DNA of 64,000 nucleotides from an uncultured SAR116 cluster alpha proteobacterium (GCA_902619615.1 CACNFD010000001.1:62001-126000); one strand, 5' to 3'; numbered from the stretch's first letter, positions 1-13,528 are shown. The notes: a model not told the origin generated them from the letters alone. Made by a program: numbers and translations.

Positions 1-504
1 AAAAATAATATTCCTCTTTTGAAAAGACCATACCGATCTTGTGTTGGGTTAATGGTTTTCAATAAGGATGGAAACGTGTTTTGTGGACAAAGACTTGATA
101 ACAAAGTTGAAGCATGGCAATTACCACAAGGAGGTATAGACAAAGAGGAACTACCTATTGAAGCGGGATATCGAGAATTAAAAGAAGAGACCAGTATAAT
201 TAATGTTGAGTTTGTTAGCGAATATCCAGAATGGTTAAATTATGATATTCCTTTGCCATTAGCAGACAATCTTTGGGATGGAAAGTATAGAGGACAAACT
301 CAAAGATGGCTCTTATTTCATTTTATGGGTGAGGATAAAGAAATAGATATAAATACTAATCATCCAGAATTTAAAGACTGGATTTGGCTTGATCCAGAAT
401 TATTACCTGAAAAAGCAATTTCATTTAAGCAAGATGTTTATAGAAAAATTAATAAAATATTTATTCCCATAATTAATAACTTTAACGCTTCAAACTCTAA
501 TTAA
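1..504 (+). CDS. rppH: RNA pyrophosphohydrolase (Nudix), start not in view
   Basis: This Nudix hydrolase removes pyrophosphate from the 5' end of mRNAs and so starts their decay. Counting from the first TTG at base 19, the Nudix box is at residues 38-60: G38, E44, R52-E53 and E56-E57 are all present, although the usual Gly near its end is Ser59. The flanking PYR-CVG start, AWQLPQGG and SFKQDVYR near the C-terminus are typical of RppH rather than of MutT. The reading frame is open to base 1, and family members carry about ten residues before PYR, so the true start probably lies just upstream of the window; TTG at 19 has no clear ribosome site. An amidase gene follows 5 bases later on the same strand. 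Confidence 0.9.
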   Translation, partial: KNNIPLLKRPYRSCVGLMVFNKDGNVFCGQRLDNKVEAWQLPQGGIDKEELPIEAGYRELKEETSIINVEFVSEYPEWLNYDIPLPLADNLWDGKYRGQTQRWLLFHFMGEDKEIDINTNHPEFKDWIWLDPELLPEKAISFKQDVYRKINKIFIPIINNFNASNSN

Positions 505-509
505 TTATA

Positions 510-1799
510 ATGAAAAAAAAGATTAACTCTAATAATGAAAAGCTTGTTAACAAAGTTTTTAAAATTCTAACAAAATTTAAAAATAATCCCAAAAAATTTG
601 AAAATATTTTTACTGAACTTTTTGAAAAAGATTTTGAAGCCCAGCTGAGCGAGATAAGTAAACTAAAAATGGGATTATTAAAAGGTTTAATAATATCTGT
701 AAAAGATTTATTTGATGTTAAAGGATATTATACAAGAGGAGGAACTAAGTTTCTAGAACCAGATATTTCTCTAAGGGATGCAAAATGTATCTTTAATATA
801 AGAAAAGCTGGTGGTTTACTTCTTGGACATACAAATATGACTGAACTTGCCTACTCAGGTTTGGGAATAAATCCTCATTATGGAACTCCAGATAACCCTT
901 TATATCCTGGCGCAGTCCCAGGTGGGTCAACATCTGGTGGAGCCGTTTCAGTTGCTTTAGATTTGTCTGACATTGCCATAGGAACAGATACTGGAGGTTC
1001 AACGAGGATACCAGCTGCTTTTTCTGGCATTACAGGCTTTAAACCTACGCAAGATAGTATTTCAAGAGATGGTGTTCTTGCCCTTTCCTATAGTCTAGAT
1101 AGTGTTGGATTAATGGCAAAAAATGTTGAACTTTGTAAACTTGGCTACCATGCCATGAGAAGAAAAATAAAATCTAAACAAGAGAAATTACAAAATAAAA
1201 ATCCAAAATTAATAATTCCTTCTAATTTTGGATTTGAAAATATAGATACTGAAATTAAAGTTGCTTTTGATTTAGCAAGGAAAAAAATTACTGAAAGTGG
1301 ATTCAAAGTCATTAATATGAATGTGCCAATTTTAGATTTATACAAAAAAGTACCAATATGGCAATTTGCATCAGTAGAGTGTGCAACAGAGTACTTTTAT
1401 TTATATGATCAAAAAAAATATTTAATTGATCCAAATGTATTAAGACGAATAGAACGAGCAAATGAAGTTACGGCTGTTGAATATAATTTATTACAAAAAA
1501 TAAGAGAAAATTTAATTGAAGAATTTAACAAATTTTTGAAAAATAATTTTTTACTTATGCCAACTGTAACAGTAAAACCACCTTTAATAGAAAAATGTAA
1601 AGATAATGACTTTTATGATGAAGCAAATTTAATATCATTAAGAAACACAACTTTAGCTAACTATATGAATGGTTGTAGTATTTCTATACCTTACTTTAAA
1701 AATAAAAAACCTATAGGGATCATGTTAAACGCGACCACAAATGAAGATGATTATCTCTTGAGTGTAAGCTCTGAAATAGAAAAGGTGTTACAGAAATAA
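510..1799 (+). CDS. amidase-signature family hydrolase
   Basis: This 429-residue protein belongs to the amidase-signature family, which hydrolyses C-N amide bonds with a Ser-cisSer-Lys triad. The triad is visible as K65 (in ISVKDLFDV), S142 (in GGSTSGG) and S164 (in DTGGSTR). The N-terminal 50 residues are lysine-rich and poorly conserved. The gene starts 5 bases after rppH and probably shares its transcript. It ends 9 bases before the convergent atpC gene. No gatB or gatC is nearby, so this is more likely a stand-alone amidase than GatA. The substrate cannot be told from sequence alone. Confidence 0.8.
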   Translation: MKKKINSNNEKLVNKVFKILTKFKNNPKKFENIFTELFEKDFEAQLSEISKLKMGLLKGLIISVKDLFDVKGYYTRGGTKFLEPDISLRDAKCIFNIRKAGGLLLGHTNMTELAYSGLGINPHYGTPDNPLYPGAVPGGSTSGGAVSVALDLSDIAIGTDTGGSTRIPAAFSGITGFKPTQDSISRDGVLALSYSLDSVGLMAKNVELCKLGYHAMRRKIKSKQEKLQNKNPKLIIPSNFGFENIDTEIKVAFDLARKKITESGFKVINMNVPILDLYKKVPIWQFASVECATEYFYLYDQKKYLIDPNVLRRIERANEVTAVEYNLLQKIRENLIEEFNKFLKNNFLLMPTVTVKPPLIEKCKDNDFYDEANLISLRNTTLANYMNGCSISIPYFKNKKPIGIMLNATTNEDDYLLSVSSEIEKVLQK

Positions 1800-1808
1800 A
1801 GAAATAAA

Positions 1809-2207
1809 TCAACCTATTTTATCTAAAACAGCCTTAATAAAAGTTGAATTTTTAATCGCAAGATCTGCAATATTTTGATCGGTATGATTTTCTTGAGATT
1901 GAAAAGCTAGCAGTTTTTCTTCAAGAACATGTTTATTAGCTTTGTCAATTTTTTCAGCTCTTTCTGCTAATATTGTAACTGATGTTTCATTTATTTCAGC
2001 TATGCCACCATCTATCATTATTTGCGATGAAATTTTATTATCATTAAAAATATCAACCAAACCTCTATCTAGTGTGGATATAACTTTAGAATGTCTTGGA
2101 AGGGCACCAATTTGTCCATCTGATCCTGGTACAACAACCATTTCGACAGGTTCAGATACAATTATAGCTGAGGGCGTTACCACCTCTAAATTAGTTGTGT
2201 CTGCCAT
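1809..2207 (-). CDS. atpC: F1 ATP synthase epsilon subunit
   Basis: The epsilon subunit forms part of the central stalk of F1 and couples rotation to catalysis while restraining ATP hydrolysis. The 132 residues show the N-terminal beta-sandwich with the family pattern VVVPGSDGQIGALPRH at about residues 24-39. The GGIAEINETSVTILAE segment follows, then a helical C-terminal part. It is the last gene of the minus-strand run atpH-atpA-atpG-atpD-atpC, 29 bases after atpD, and its end faces the convergent amidase gene. Length is normal for an alphaproteobacterial epsilon subunit. Confidence 0.95.
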   Translation of the reverse strand: MADTTNLEVVTPSAIIVSEPVEMVVVPGSDGQIGALPRHSKVISTLDRGLVDIFNDNKISSQIMIDGGIAEINETSVTILAERAEKIDKANKHVLEEKLLAFQSQENHTDQNIADLAIKNSTFIKAVLDKIG

Positions 2208-2236
2208 TTTTACCTCTTCTCAAAACGTTCAAAAGA

Positions 2237-3688
<1,452 letters not shown>

Positions 3689-3693
3689 TTATA

Positions 3694-4566
3694 TTATAAA
3701 GCTTCTGCACCTGATATAATTTCAATTAATTCTTTTGTAATGACAGCTTGTCTTGTTCTATTATATTGAAGAGTTAAATTATCTATCATCTCACCAGCAT
3801 TCCTAGTAGCATTATCCATTGCAGTCATTCTAGCAGCTAGTTCACTTGCTGTACTTTCAATTTGAGAACTATATAATTGTGTAGCTAAATTACGAGGTAA
3901 TAGGTCATTCAATATTTCTTCTTCGCTAGGTTCAAATTCATATAGTGAACTGGAGTCATTTTCATCAATCTCATCATTTTTAACTTCTACTGGGATAAGA
4001 GATTTAAAAGTAACTTCTTGAGTAATTGCAGAAACAAATTTATTAAATATTACTCTGCATACACCAAATTCATTATTTTCAAACAAATCAATTATTTTTT
4101 TTGCTAAAACTTCGGCATCTGTGTAATTAGGTTTTGCTGAATTCCCATCTATTTTTTCAACAAAAAAGTCACTAAACTCTCTATTGAGTGCATCAGCAGA
4201 TTTTTTTCCTACCATAAGTAATTTAACATTTATACCATCGTCTTTTAGTTTTTTAATTTCAGACCTAACTGCTCTTGTAATTGATCCATTGAAACCACCG
4301 CATAATCCTCTATCTGCAGAAAAAACAACTAATAATTGAGTTTTAATTTCTTCTTTACCACTTAGTAGATCTATAGAGCTTCCAATTGTTTTAGAAGAAA
4401 TTTTTGATACAACACTGTCCATAAGAGATGTGTATGGTCTTGAGGCTAAAGCTTGCTCTTGAGCTTTACGTAGTTTAGCAGCCGCAACCATCTTCATTGC
4501 TGATGTAATTTTTTGTGTAGACTTGACTGAACCAATTCTATTTTTAAGGTCTTTTAATGAAGGCAT
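3694..4566 (-). CDS. atpG: F1 ATP synthase gamma subunit
   Basis: The gamma subunit is the rotating shaft inside the alpha3-beta3 ring. The N-terminal helix begins MPSLKDLKNRI followed by STQKITSAMKMVAAAKLRKAQ, and the C-terminal helix ends NRTRQAVITKELIEIISGAEAL. Both are the coiled-coil ends that define the family. The 290-residue length is typical, with the usual middle Rossmann-like domain containing DRGLCGGFN. It sits between atpA (28 bases upstream) and atpD in the operon. Confidence 0.97.
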   Translation of the reverse strand: MPSLKDLKNRIGSVKSTQKITSAMKMVAAAKLRKAQEQALASRPYTSLMDSVVSKISSKTIGSSIDLLSGKEEIKTQLLVVFSADRGLCGGFNGSITRAVRSEIKKLKDDGINVKLLMVGKKSADALNREFSDFFVEKIDGNSAKPNYTDAEVLAKKIIDLFENNEFGVCRVIFNKFVSAITQEVTFKSLIPVEVKNDEIDENDSSSLYEFEPSEEEILNDLLPRNLATQLYSSQIESTASELAARMTAMDNATRNAGEMIDNLTLQYNRTRQAVITKELIEIISGAEAL

Positions 4567-4594
4567 TAACCTAATCCTTACTAATTCAAGTTAA

Positions 4595-6130
4595 CTAAGC
4601 AAAATTCTTTACTAGCTCGTCTAGTGTGTCTTTAAGAGCTTTCTCAGTATCATCTGAAATAGATTTATCTTTTCTTATTGATTCTAAAATATTAGAGCCC
4701 TTTGCATTTAGTTTTTGGATAAGTGATTGTTCAAACTCACTAATTTTTTGTGTTGGGATTTGATCTAAATATCCTTTCACACCAGCAAAAATAACAGCTA
4801 CTTGCTCTTCAACATCCATTGGAGAATATTGAGGTTGTTTAAGTAATTCAGTTAATCTTTCTCCTCTTGATAAGAGTTGTCTTGTTGATGCATCCATATC
4901 AGAGGCAAATTGTGCGAAAGCAGCCATTTCTCGATATTGTGCTAAGTCTAACTTAATAGTACCAGCAACTTGTTTCATAGCTTTAATTTGAGCGGCTGAT
5001 CCAACCCTGGAAACCGATAAACCGACATTAACAGCTGGTCTAATACCTTTATAGAAGAGTTCTGTTTCCAGGAAAATTTGACCATCTGTAATTGAAATAA
5101 CATTTGTTGGAATAAATGCGGAAACGTCACCACCTTGTGTTTCAATTATTGGAAGAGCTGTTAAAGATCCAGATCCATTGTCTCCATTTAATTTTGCAGC
5201 TCTTTCAAGCAAGCGAGAGTGTAAATAAAACACATCACCAGGATAAGCTTCTCTTCCTGGGGGCCTCCTTAGAAGGAGAGACATTTGTCTGTAGGCAACA
5301 GCTTGTTTTGACAAATCATCATAAACAACGACAGCATGCATGCCATTATCTCTAAAAAATTCTCCCATAGCCGCAGCTGAATATGGTGCTAGAAATTGCA
5401 TAGGAGCTGGATCGGAGGCTGTAGCTGCTACTATAATAGAGTACTCTAGTGCTCCTCTTTCTTCTAGAGTTTTAACAATTTGCGCTACGGTAGATCTTTT
5501 CTGACCCACAGCAACATAAATACAAAACAGTTTCTTAGTATCATCTTTACCAGCTTTATCATTAGTACTTTTTTGATTTAAAAAGGTATCTATTGCAATA
5601 GCTGTTTTACCAGTTTGTCTGTCTCCGATTATAAGCTCTCTTTGCCCCCTTCCCACAGGAATAAGCGAATCGATTGCCTTCAATCCAGTTTGCATAGGTT
5701 CACTAACTGATTCTCTAGGCATAATACCTGGAGCTTTAGTCTCAACTCTTGATCTTTTTACATTTTTAAGAGCACCCTTTCCATCTATAGGGTTACCAAG
5801 TGCATCAACAACCCTTCCTAAGAGACCTTTACCTATTGGAACGTCAACGATAGAACCTGTTCTTTTGACTACGTCACCTTCCTTTATTGTCTTGTCGCTA
5901 CCAAATATAACTACACCAACATTATCTCTTTCTAGGTTCAAAGCCATACCAGCAATACCACCAGGAAACTCTACCATTTCACCCGCTTGTATCTGATCAA
6001 GCCCATAAACACGAGCAATTCCATCACCTACTGATAACACTTTACCAACTTCTGTAACTTCAGCGTCTGCGCCAAAATTTTCAATTTGATCTTTTAATAT
6101 TGTTGATATTTCTGCTGCACGAATATCCAT
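4595..6130 (-). CDS. atpA: F1 ATP synthase alpha subunit
   Basis: This is the non-catalytic nucleotide-binding alpha subunit of F1. Its P-loop GDRQTGKT lies at residues 169-176, and the signature [17 protein letters not shown] is complete. The 511-residue length is normal. The start codon overlaps the atpH stop codon by one base (TAATG), which suggests translational coupling. The second gene of the five-gene F1 operon, it continues into atpG after 28 bases. The F0 genes atpB, atpE and atpF are not next to it, as is usual in Alphaproteobacteria. Confidence 0.98.
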   Translation of the reverse strand: MDIRAAEISTILKDQIENFGADAEVTEVGKVLSVGDGIARVYGLDQIQAGEMVEFPGGIAGMALNLERDNVGVVIFGSDKTIKEGDVVKRTGSIVDVPIGKGLLGRVVDALGNPIDGKGALKNVKRSRVETKAPGIMPRESVSEPMQTGLKAIDSLIPVGRGQRELIIGDRQTGKTAIAIDTFLNQKSTNDKAGKDDTKKLFCIYVAVGQKRSTVAQIVKTLEERGALEYSIIVAATASDPAPMQFLAPYSAAAMGEFFRDNGMHAVVVYDDLSKQAVAYRQMSLLLRRPPGREAYPGDVFYLHSRLLERAAKLNGDNGSGSLTALPIIETQGGDVSAFIPTNVISITDGQIFLETELFYKGIRPAVNVGLSVSRVGSAAQIKAMKQVAGTIKLDLAQYREMAAFAQFASDMDASTRQLLSRGERLTELLKQPQYSPMDVEEQVAVIFAGVKGYLDQIPTQKISEFEQSLIQKLNAKGSNILESIRKDKSISDDTEKALKDTLDELVKNFA

Positions 6131-6681
6131 TACTTTGTACCTCTCATAGCTATTTCAAGTCTATTTAATTTAGTTTTTAATGAGTTATCTATCATTTTGG
6201 AACCTATTTTAACAATAAGGCCTCCAATTAAACTTTCATCAACGCTAGTTGATAATATTATTTTTTTTATGCCTGTTGCTTCAGATATTGCTGCTACAAC
6301 TTTTTTTTGTTGATCTTGTTCAAGTGTAAATGATGATGTGACTTCAGCTTTTACCTCATTATTGATCCTAGATACTTCTGATAAAAAGTCATCTATTACT
6401 TCGTTAATTAATATTAATCTTCCATTATTTGCCAAAGTTCCAAAAAATTTAGTGGTTAATTTTTGGGCTTTAGCTTTATTTAAAATCTTAATTATTGAAT
6501 TTTGTTTATCAGATTTAGATATAGCGGGTGACTTAATTAAATTAGATAAGGAATCACTTTCTTCTAGCAACTTCTTAACTCTTATAAAGTCATCAACTAT
6601 TTTTGTTAAAATCTTTTTTTCTTTGGCTAATTCGTATATAGCTTTAGCATATCTACCTGACAAACCAGATGAAACGCTCAT
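6130..6681 (-). CDS. atpH: F1 ATP synthase delta subunit (OSCP)
   Basis: The delta subunit ties the top of F1 to the peripheral stalk. The 183-residue protein starts with [15 protein letters not shown], the helical N-terminal domain pattern. It ends with [23 protein letters not shown], the conserved C-terminal signature of the family. It is the first atp gene of the operon and lies 95 bases downstream of priA on the same strand. That gap could carry an atp promoter: on the minus strand it holds TTGATG and, 16 bases on, TGATAT, a weak match. Confidence 0.95.
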   Translation of the reverse strand: MSVSSGLSGRYAKAIYELAKEKKILTKIVDDFIRVKKLLEESDSLSNLIKSPAISKSDKQNSIIKILNKAKAQKLTTKFFGTLANNGRLILINEVIDDFLSEVSRINNEVKAEVTSSFTLEQDQQKKVVAAISEATGIKKIILSTSVDESLIGGLIVKIGSKMIDNSLKTKLNRLEIAMRGTK

Positions 6682-6776
6682 CTTAATACTTCCTTTTTAA
6701 GTAAATAAAACAATATGGATTGCTACCACAGCATTAATATCATTGCAAGTGACAAGGGCATCAAATTGAATTAATT

Positions 6777-9011
6777 TTACATAAAAGAAAATGGGTCAAT
6801 ATCTATAGTTAATTTAACATTGTTTGGTGTTTTGATTTTTTTTATCCAATTCAAAATTACATCTTGAATATTCACATTTTTATCAGATTTTATTAAAAAC
6901 CTTCTTCTATATCTTCCTCTCAAAAAATATATTGGTGCTGGAGCGGGCCCAAAAATCTTTACATTTTTGAATAATGGAGCTAATTTCAACAAATCTGATG
7001 AAAAAGTTTCTAATTTTCTCTCTAATCTAGATGATAATATTATAGACGCTAGCCTACTATAAGGCGGCATTTTAGCGTATTGTCTTGACATTAACTCTTT
7101 ATCAAAAAATTCATTTCGATTGTTTCTAGCAATAGCATTAATAATTGGATTTTTACTATCATATGTCTGAATCAGAACAATACCTTTATCTTCTTCTTTT
7201 TCTGAATGCCTCCCTGATCTTCCAGAAACTTGTTGTAAAACTTGGAAAGTCCTCTCTGATGCTCTCAAATCACCCCCAGATAAACCAACATCACTATCAA
7301 CAATGCCAACCAATTTTAAATTTGGAAAATCGTGCCCTTTGGCAATCATTTGTGTTCCTATAACTATATCTACTTTGTTATTTTTTATTTTACTAAGGGT
7401 TTCACTAAGTATTTTATGATTATTCATAGTATCGCTCGATAAAACTATTGATCTTGCCTGAGGAAAAGTTTCATTAATTTCTTCTTCGATACGCTCAATT
7501 CCAGGACCATACGCCTTAATCTGACCTTCAGCACCGCATTTTTTACAAATATTTTCAAATATTGTTGAGTATCCACAATGGTGACAAACTAATATATTTT
7601 TAGATCTGTGTTCAACTAACCATGTATCACAATTAACACACTTGATTTTATTCCCACATGAATTGCAAATTGATAATGGGGCATAACCTCTTCTGTTTAA
7701 AAATAATAAGGTTTGATCTTTGTTTTTTAATTTGCTTTCTATTTCATCTAATAGTAGGGGAGACAACCATTTTCCTTTATCTGCTGGATGGACACTTAAA
7801 TCAATTAGTTTAATATGAGGTAAGGTTGCCCCCGTTGCTCTTTTTGGTAAAGTTAAATGAACATATTTACCTTTTTTTGCATTGTAAAATGTTTCTAATG
7901 ATGGTGTTGCAGAGGCTAAAACTATTGGAGCAAAAGATCTTTTAGATCTGTAGATAGCCATATCTCTAGCATTGTACCTGACATTTTCTTCTTGTTTAAA
8001 AGCTTGCTCATGTTCTTCATCAACAATAATTAAACCTAAATTTGAAATAGGAATCATTAGTGCTGATCTTGCTCCTACGATAACTCCAGCTGTACCATTT
8101 AATGCAGATAACCAAATTTTTTTCTTTTTTTTCTTTGTGATTTCAGAGTTCCAAACTAATGGAGCAAAAGAGAATTTTTGAAAAAATCTTTTTTCCCAAT
8201 CTGGCGTCAAAACTATTTCTGGCAGTAAAATTAATACTTGCTTTCCTTGATCTAAACATGTCCTAACTGTTTCAAAGTATGTTTCAGTTTTACCAGAACC
8301 TGTGACTCCATCAAGCAAAAAACAATCTGATTTTGTGTTAACAATTGAATCATTAATTCTGTCTACTGCAAATTTTTGTTCTAAATTTAAAAAGTCATAA
8401 TTTTTTTTATTTTCTTTGGAGTTTGTTAAAAAATTAGAGTCTAAATTTCGGTTTTTGAAGACTTTCTTTTCTTGTATTATATTTTTTTGGACCATATCTC
8501 TCAAAATTGCTTTTGAAACGCCTGTATGTTTTATGATATCATTTTGTGATTTTCCTATATCAAAATTTAATAGAAAATCTAAGACTAACTTTCGTTTGTA
8601 TGTAATTTTTATTTTTTCAAATTCGTTTATCTCATTTTCATTTGGATAATTACTTTTATAAACTTTTTCATAATCAGGAGAAGTAATAGCTTCTATTGGA
8701 GATAATATCATTTTCAAAACCAAACCTTTAAAGACACAATACCAACTTGCTAAAAAATTCATTAATTCAATTGAAGGTTTTGGTATTGGTTCAAGATCAT
8801 AAACTTGAAGAACTGTTTTCAATTTTGTTTCAGGTATGGTTTTAGTACCATCACCAATGATTATACCTACTATTTTTCTTTTTCCGAAAGGTACTAAAAC
8901 TACTTGACCAACACTAAAATTGGTATTTTTATCTTCTAAAACGTAGTCAAACGGTTCGTTGAAAGGCCCACTAACTAAGACAGACACTTCTTTTGAATTT
9001 ACATTTTTCAT
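6777..9011 (-). CDS. priA: primosomal replication helicase PriA
   Basis: PriA recognises stalled or collapsed forks and reloads the replicative helicase. In the 744 residues, the N-terminal DNA-binding domain is followed by Walker A GVTGSGKT at 235-242 and the Walker B box DEEH at 331-334. The zinc-binding cysteines lie between about 449 and 492 (CNSCG, CVNCD, CHHCG, CKKCG). Helicase motifs GTQMIAKGHDF and QVSGRSGR are present further on. A six-lysine run near residue 294 comes from an A-rich stretch and is not a frameshift. The gene is upstream of atpH on the same strand, a known alphaproteobacterial arrangement, and is divergent from the transaldolase gene. Confidence 0.97.
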   Translation of the reverse strand: MKNVNSKEVSVLVSGPFNEPFDYVLEDKNTNFSVGQVVLVPFGKRKIVGIIIGDGTKTIPETKLKTVLQVYDLEPIPKPSIELMNFLASWYCVFKGLVLKMILSPIEAITSPDYEKVYKSNYPNENEINEFEKIKITYKRKLVLDFLLNFDIGKSQNDIIKHTGVSKAILRDMVQKNIIQEKKVFKNRNLDSNFLTNSKENKKNYDFLNLEQKFAVDRINDSIVNTKSDCFLLDGVTGSGKTETYFETVRTCLDQGKQVLILLPEIVLTPDWEKRFFQKFSFAPLVWNSEITKKKKKKIWLSALNGTAGVIVGARSALMIPISNLGLIIVDEEHEQAFKQEENVRYNARDMAIYRSKRSFAPIVLASATPSLETFYNAKKGKYVHLTLPKRATGATLPHIKLIDLSVHPADKGKWLSPLLLDEIESKLKNKDQTLLFLNRRGYAPLSICNSCGNKIKCVNCDTWLVEHRSKNILVCHHCGYSTIFENICKKCGAEGQIKAYGPGIERIEEEINETFPQARSIVLSSDTMNNHKILSETLSKIKNNKVDIVIGTQMIAKGHDFPNLKLVGIVDSDVGLSGGDLRASERTFQVLQQVSGRSGRHSEKEEDKGIVLIQTYDSKNPIINAIARNNRNEFFDKELMSRQYAKMPPYSRLASIILSSRLERKLETFSSDLLKLAPLFKNVKIFGPAPAPIYFLRGRYRRRFLIKSDKNVNIQDVILNWIKKIKTPNNVKLTIDIDPFSFM

Positions 9012-9126
9012 TTACTATCTTTATGAAATAAGTTTTAAGCTAAATATAGTTATAATTTTTAAATAGTGTATTATAAATAATAATTAATGAAATATTTATA
9101 CTTCAAAAAAGTTAAAAGGATACGAG

Positions 9127-9780
9127 ATGCAATTATTTATAGACACCGCTGAGATTGAGGAAATTAAATCGTTGAATATTACTGGGTTAATTGATGGTGT
9201 TACTACTAACCCGTCTTTAATAGCCAAATCTGGAAGAAATATAATTAGTACTATTGAAGAAATTTGCAATGAAGTGTCAGGACCAGTAAGCGCAGAAGTC
9301 ACTGCAACCGATTTTGATAATATGATTTTAGAAGGTAAAAAACTCTCTTCAATTGCTCAAAATGTTGCAATTAAAGTTCCTTTAACATTTGACGGCTTAA
9401 GAGCGTGCAAAGCATTTTCTGACGACGGTATTATGGTTAATGTTACCTTATGTTTTAGTGCGGCTCAGGCCCTATTAGCCGCAAAAGCAGGCGCAACTTT
9501 TATATCTCCTTTTATAGGTAGATTAGACGATATTGGTGCTGATGGCATGAATTTAATCTCTGAAATTACTGAAATCTACGATATTCATGGATTTGATACT
9601 AAAGTTCTTGCAGCATCAATAAGAAGTGTTCAAGACATTGTAGATTCTGCAAAGTTAGGTGCAGATGTTGCTACAGTACCACCAAAATTTTTAAAATCTA
9701 TGTATAACCATCCTCTAACTGATAAAGGCTTATCAGATTTTCTATCCGATTGGAAAAAAACAGGACAATCAATTTTGTAA
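9127..9780 (+). CDS. transaldolase / fructose-6-phosphate aldolase family
   Basis: The 217 residues form a short-type transaldolase (TalC/FSA family), an (alpha/beta)8 enzyme that uses a Schiff-base lysine in the non-oxidative pentose phosphate pathway. The N-terminus MQLFIDTA followed by DGVTTNPSL is diagnostic. The lysine in NVAIKVPLT is the expected catalytic residue, and [13 protein letters not shown] is conserved. The ribosome site is weak (AAAGG about 6 bases before ATG). The gene lies divergent to priA and just upstream of xerC. Sequence alone does not separate true transaldolase from fructose-6-phosphate aldolase, although the transaldolase role is more common in this family branch. 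Confidence 0.9.
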   Translation: MQLFIDTAEIEEIKSLNITGLIDGVTTNPSLIAKSGRNIISTIEEICNEVSGPVSAEVTATDFDNMILEGKKLSSIAQNVAIKVPLTFDGLRACKAFSDDGIMVNVTLCFSAAQALLAAKAGATFISPFIGRLDDIGADGMNLISEITEIYDIHGFDTKVLAASIRSVQDIVDSAKLGADVATVPPKFLKSMYNHPLTDKGLSDFLSDWKKTGQSIL

Positions 9781-9785
9781 TACAT

Positions 9786-10703
9786 ATGGAAGAATTGAGT
9801 AAAAATAGTATTTCTAAAAACGAAAATGATACAATTTTGTCCTGGATAAAATATCTAGAAACAATTCGTGGTTATGGGGAACATACCTTAGATGCATATA
9901 AAAGAGATGTGTTAGAATTTTCAAATTTTTGTACTGACAAAAATTATGAATTTTTATCACCAAATAAATATATTTTTAGAGAATTTTTGTCAGTTTTATC
10001 TGAAAGACAATTATCTAGACCAACAATCGCTAGAAAAGTATCTAGTTTAAAAAATTTTTACAAATTCCTTATACGAGATAAAATTATTTCTTCACTCGAT
10101 ATGTCCATCTTAAAAAGTCCAAAACTTAAAAGATCATTTCCAAAGTCCATAGAGTCAAATCTAGTAGCACAGGCTTTAGAATCAATTATGAATAATGAAT
10201 CTGATCATTGGATTAATCTGCGTGACAGGGCAGTTTTACTTCTTTTGTATGGCTCAGGTTTAAGAATAAGTGAGGCGTTATCCCTAAAAAGAAAAGACGC
10301 ACCCAATGGAGAGTGGTTAAGAGTAAAAGGTAAAGGTAACAAATATCGAGATGTACCTCTTTTACCAATTATTTGTGAAGGAGTTAAGGAATATATAGAT
10401 CATTGTCCATTTGATACTAATGGTGATAAGCCGCTTTTTTTGGGAAAACGAGGAGGAGAATTATCTCCAAGAATTATTCAAAGAAGAGTAGAAAATCTGA
10501 GGTATGAATTGGGCTTACCATCCCATACTACTCCTCATGCTTTACGGCATGCATTCGCCACTCATTTGTTATCTGGTGGGGCAGATTTAAGAGCTATACA
10601 ACAATTGTTAGGCCACTCCAGCCTTTCAACCACCCAAAGATATACAGATGTAAACGAAGCAGAACTTTTGAGATTACATAAAGCAATACATCCACGCTCA
10701 TAA
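9786..10703 (+). CDS. xerC: tyrosine recombinase XerC
   Basis: This tyrosine recombinase resolves chromosome dimers at dif together with XerD. The N-terminal SAM-like domain contains TLDAYKRDV and the pattern ARKVSSLKNFYKF. The catalytic domain shows Arg in GSGLRISEALSL, Lys in KGKGNKYRDVP, His-x-x-Arg in HALRHAFATHLL, His in LGHSSLSTTQRY, and the nucleophile Tyr in that same segment. The frame runs open upstream to a TTG at 9750, but the ATG at 9786 avoids a 31-base overlap with the transaldolase gene and gives a normal N-terminus. The gene context (priA, transaldolase) is chromosomal, with no att site or cargo. Confidence 0.9.
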   Translation: MEELSKNSISKNENDTILSWIKYLETIRGYGEHTLDAYKRDVLEFSNFCTDKNYEFLSPNKYIFREFLSVLSERQLSRPTIARKVSSLKNFYKFLIRDKIISSLDMSILKSPKLKRSFPKSIESNLVAQALESIMNNESDHWINLRDRAVLLLLYGSGLRISEALSLKRKDAPNGEWLRVKGKGNKYRDVPLLPIICEGVKEYIDHCPFDTNGDKPLFLGKRGGELSPRIIQRRVENLRYELGLPSHTTPHALRHAFATHLLSGGADLRAIQQLLGHSSLSTTQRYTDVNEAELLRLHKAIHPRS

Positions 10704-10735
10704 AAAAAGGCGATTTAACATAAACAAATCGCCTT
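10702..10735 (-). terminator. intrinsic terminator of katG (may also stop xerC)
   Basis: A perfect 10-base inverted repeat (AAGGCGATTT at 10707-10716 and AAATCGCCTT at 10726-10735) with a 9-base loop lies between the convergent ends of xerC and katG. Read on the minus strand, the hairpin is followed by a run of seven T, a classic intrinsic terminator for katG. In the plus direction the downstream side is only weakly T-rich, so it may act poorly for xerC. Confidence 0.85.
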
Positions 10736-10759
10736 CTTGAAAAATCATTATATATCTGA

Positions 10760-12986
<2,227 letters not shown>

Positions 12987-12995
12987 GTAAAAAAA

Positions 12996-13394
12996 TCAAA
13001 CTTGCTTTTTAATTTTTATTAAGACCTCAACACCGTTATTAAGATAACCTTGAGGAATTTTTGGAAGCTTGTGTAAGTTAACTTCATCATTTTCGATGTC
13101 AATTAATTCACCTGTTTCTTCGTCTAAAAAATGATGATGCTGATTTATATTTGTATCAAAAATAGCTGTGTCTTTTGAAGATTCGACCTGTTTAATAAGA
13201 CCACAATTTCTGAATTTTTTAAGGCAATTATAAATTGTAGCTATAGACATTGAATTACCCGAAGAATTTATTTCGTTCTGTAGATTTTCAGCAGTAAAAT
13301 GTCTATTAATACCATCTAAAAGGATGTCTGCAATTATCATCCTCTGTTTAGTAGGTCTTAAACCAGCTTTTCTTAATTTTTCTTTATTATTCAT
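12996..13394 (-). CDS. irr: Fur-family regulator, Irr-like (iron/peroxide response)
   Basis: This 132-residue Fur-family protein has a winged-helix N-terminal half (AGLRPTKQRM, HFTAENLQ, SIATIYNCLKKF) and a short C-terminal metal-binding half. That half contains FDTNINQHHHF (three His at 86-88), GELIDI and LPKIPQGY. These segments match alphaproteobacterial Irr more closely than Fur or PerR. The CxxC zinc sites of classical Fur are absent, as in Irr. The N-terminal haem regulatory motif of some rhizobial Irr proteins is also absent. It lies upstream of katG on the same strand, so control of katG and itself is likely. A PerR-type peroxide sensor is the alternative reading. No strong ribosome site precedes the ATG. 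Confidence 0.75.
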   Translation of the reverse strand: MNNKEKLRKAGLRPTKQRMIIADILLDGINRHFTAENLQNEINSSGNSMSIATIYNCLKKFRNCGLIKQVESSKDTAIFDTNINQHHHFLDEETGELIDIENDEVNLHKLPKIPQGYLNNGVEVLIKIKKQV

Positions 13395-13429
13395 GAGATA
13401 ATTATTACACTAATTGATAGTAATTCTCA
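13394..13429 (-). promoter_or_regulatory. imperfect palindrome in front of irr-like gene
   Basis: Directly upstream of the irr-like start codon, TGAGA (13394-13398) and TCTCA (13425-13429) bracket a very AT-rich core that contains the perfect octamer palindrome ATAATTAT (13398-13405). Fur-family operators are AT-rich palindromes of this kind, so autoregulation is possible. The match is loose and AT-rich DNA gives such patterns easily. Confidence 0.25.
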
Positions 13430-13528
13430 ATAAACAATTAATTTATTGTGTTATTGAGCCTTTTTGTTCATTCAAGCTTTACGTAAGTCAAATAAAATGT
13501 GATCTTCTTGATATTAAGAGGAGAAAAT

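Noticed and set aside
510..1799. Amidase as GatA of the tRNA amidotransferase
   Set aside because: No gatB or gatC is nearby and the poorly conserved N-terminus does not look like GatA. The same holds for the two other amidases.
5116..5355. Open frame antisense to atpA
   Set aside because: It is a shadow of atpA, with no ribosome site and no recognisable protein features. Other antisense frames inside clear genes were left out for the same reason.
8100..8150. Frameshift in priA at the long A/T-rich run that encodes six lysines
   Set aside because: The frame is continuous through the run and all motifs before and after it are in the same frame.
9786..10703. Tyrosine recombinase as a sign of an integrated mobile element
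   Set aside because: Its motifs and its place beside priA and transaldolase fit chromosomal XerC. There are no att repeats, tRNA target or cargo genes.
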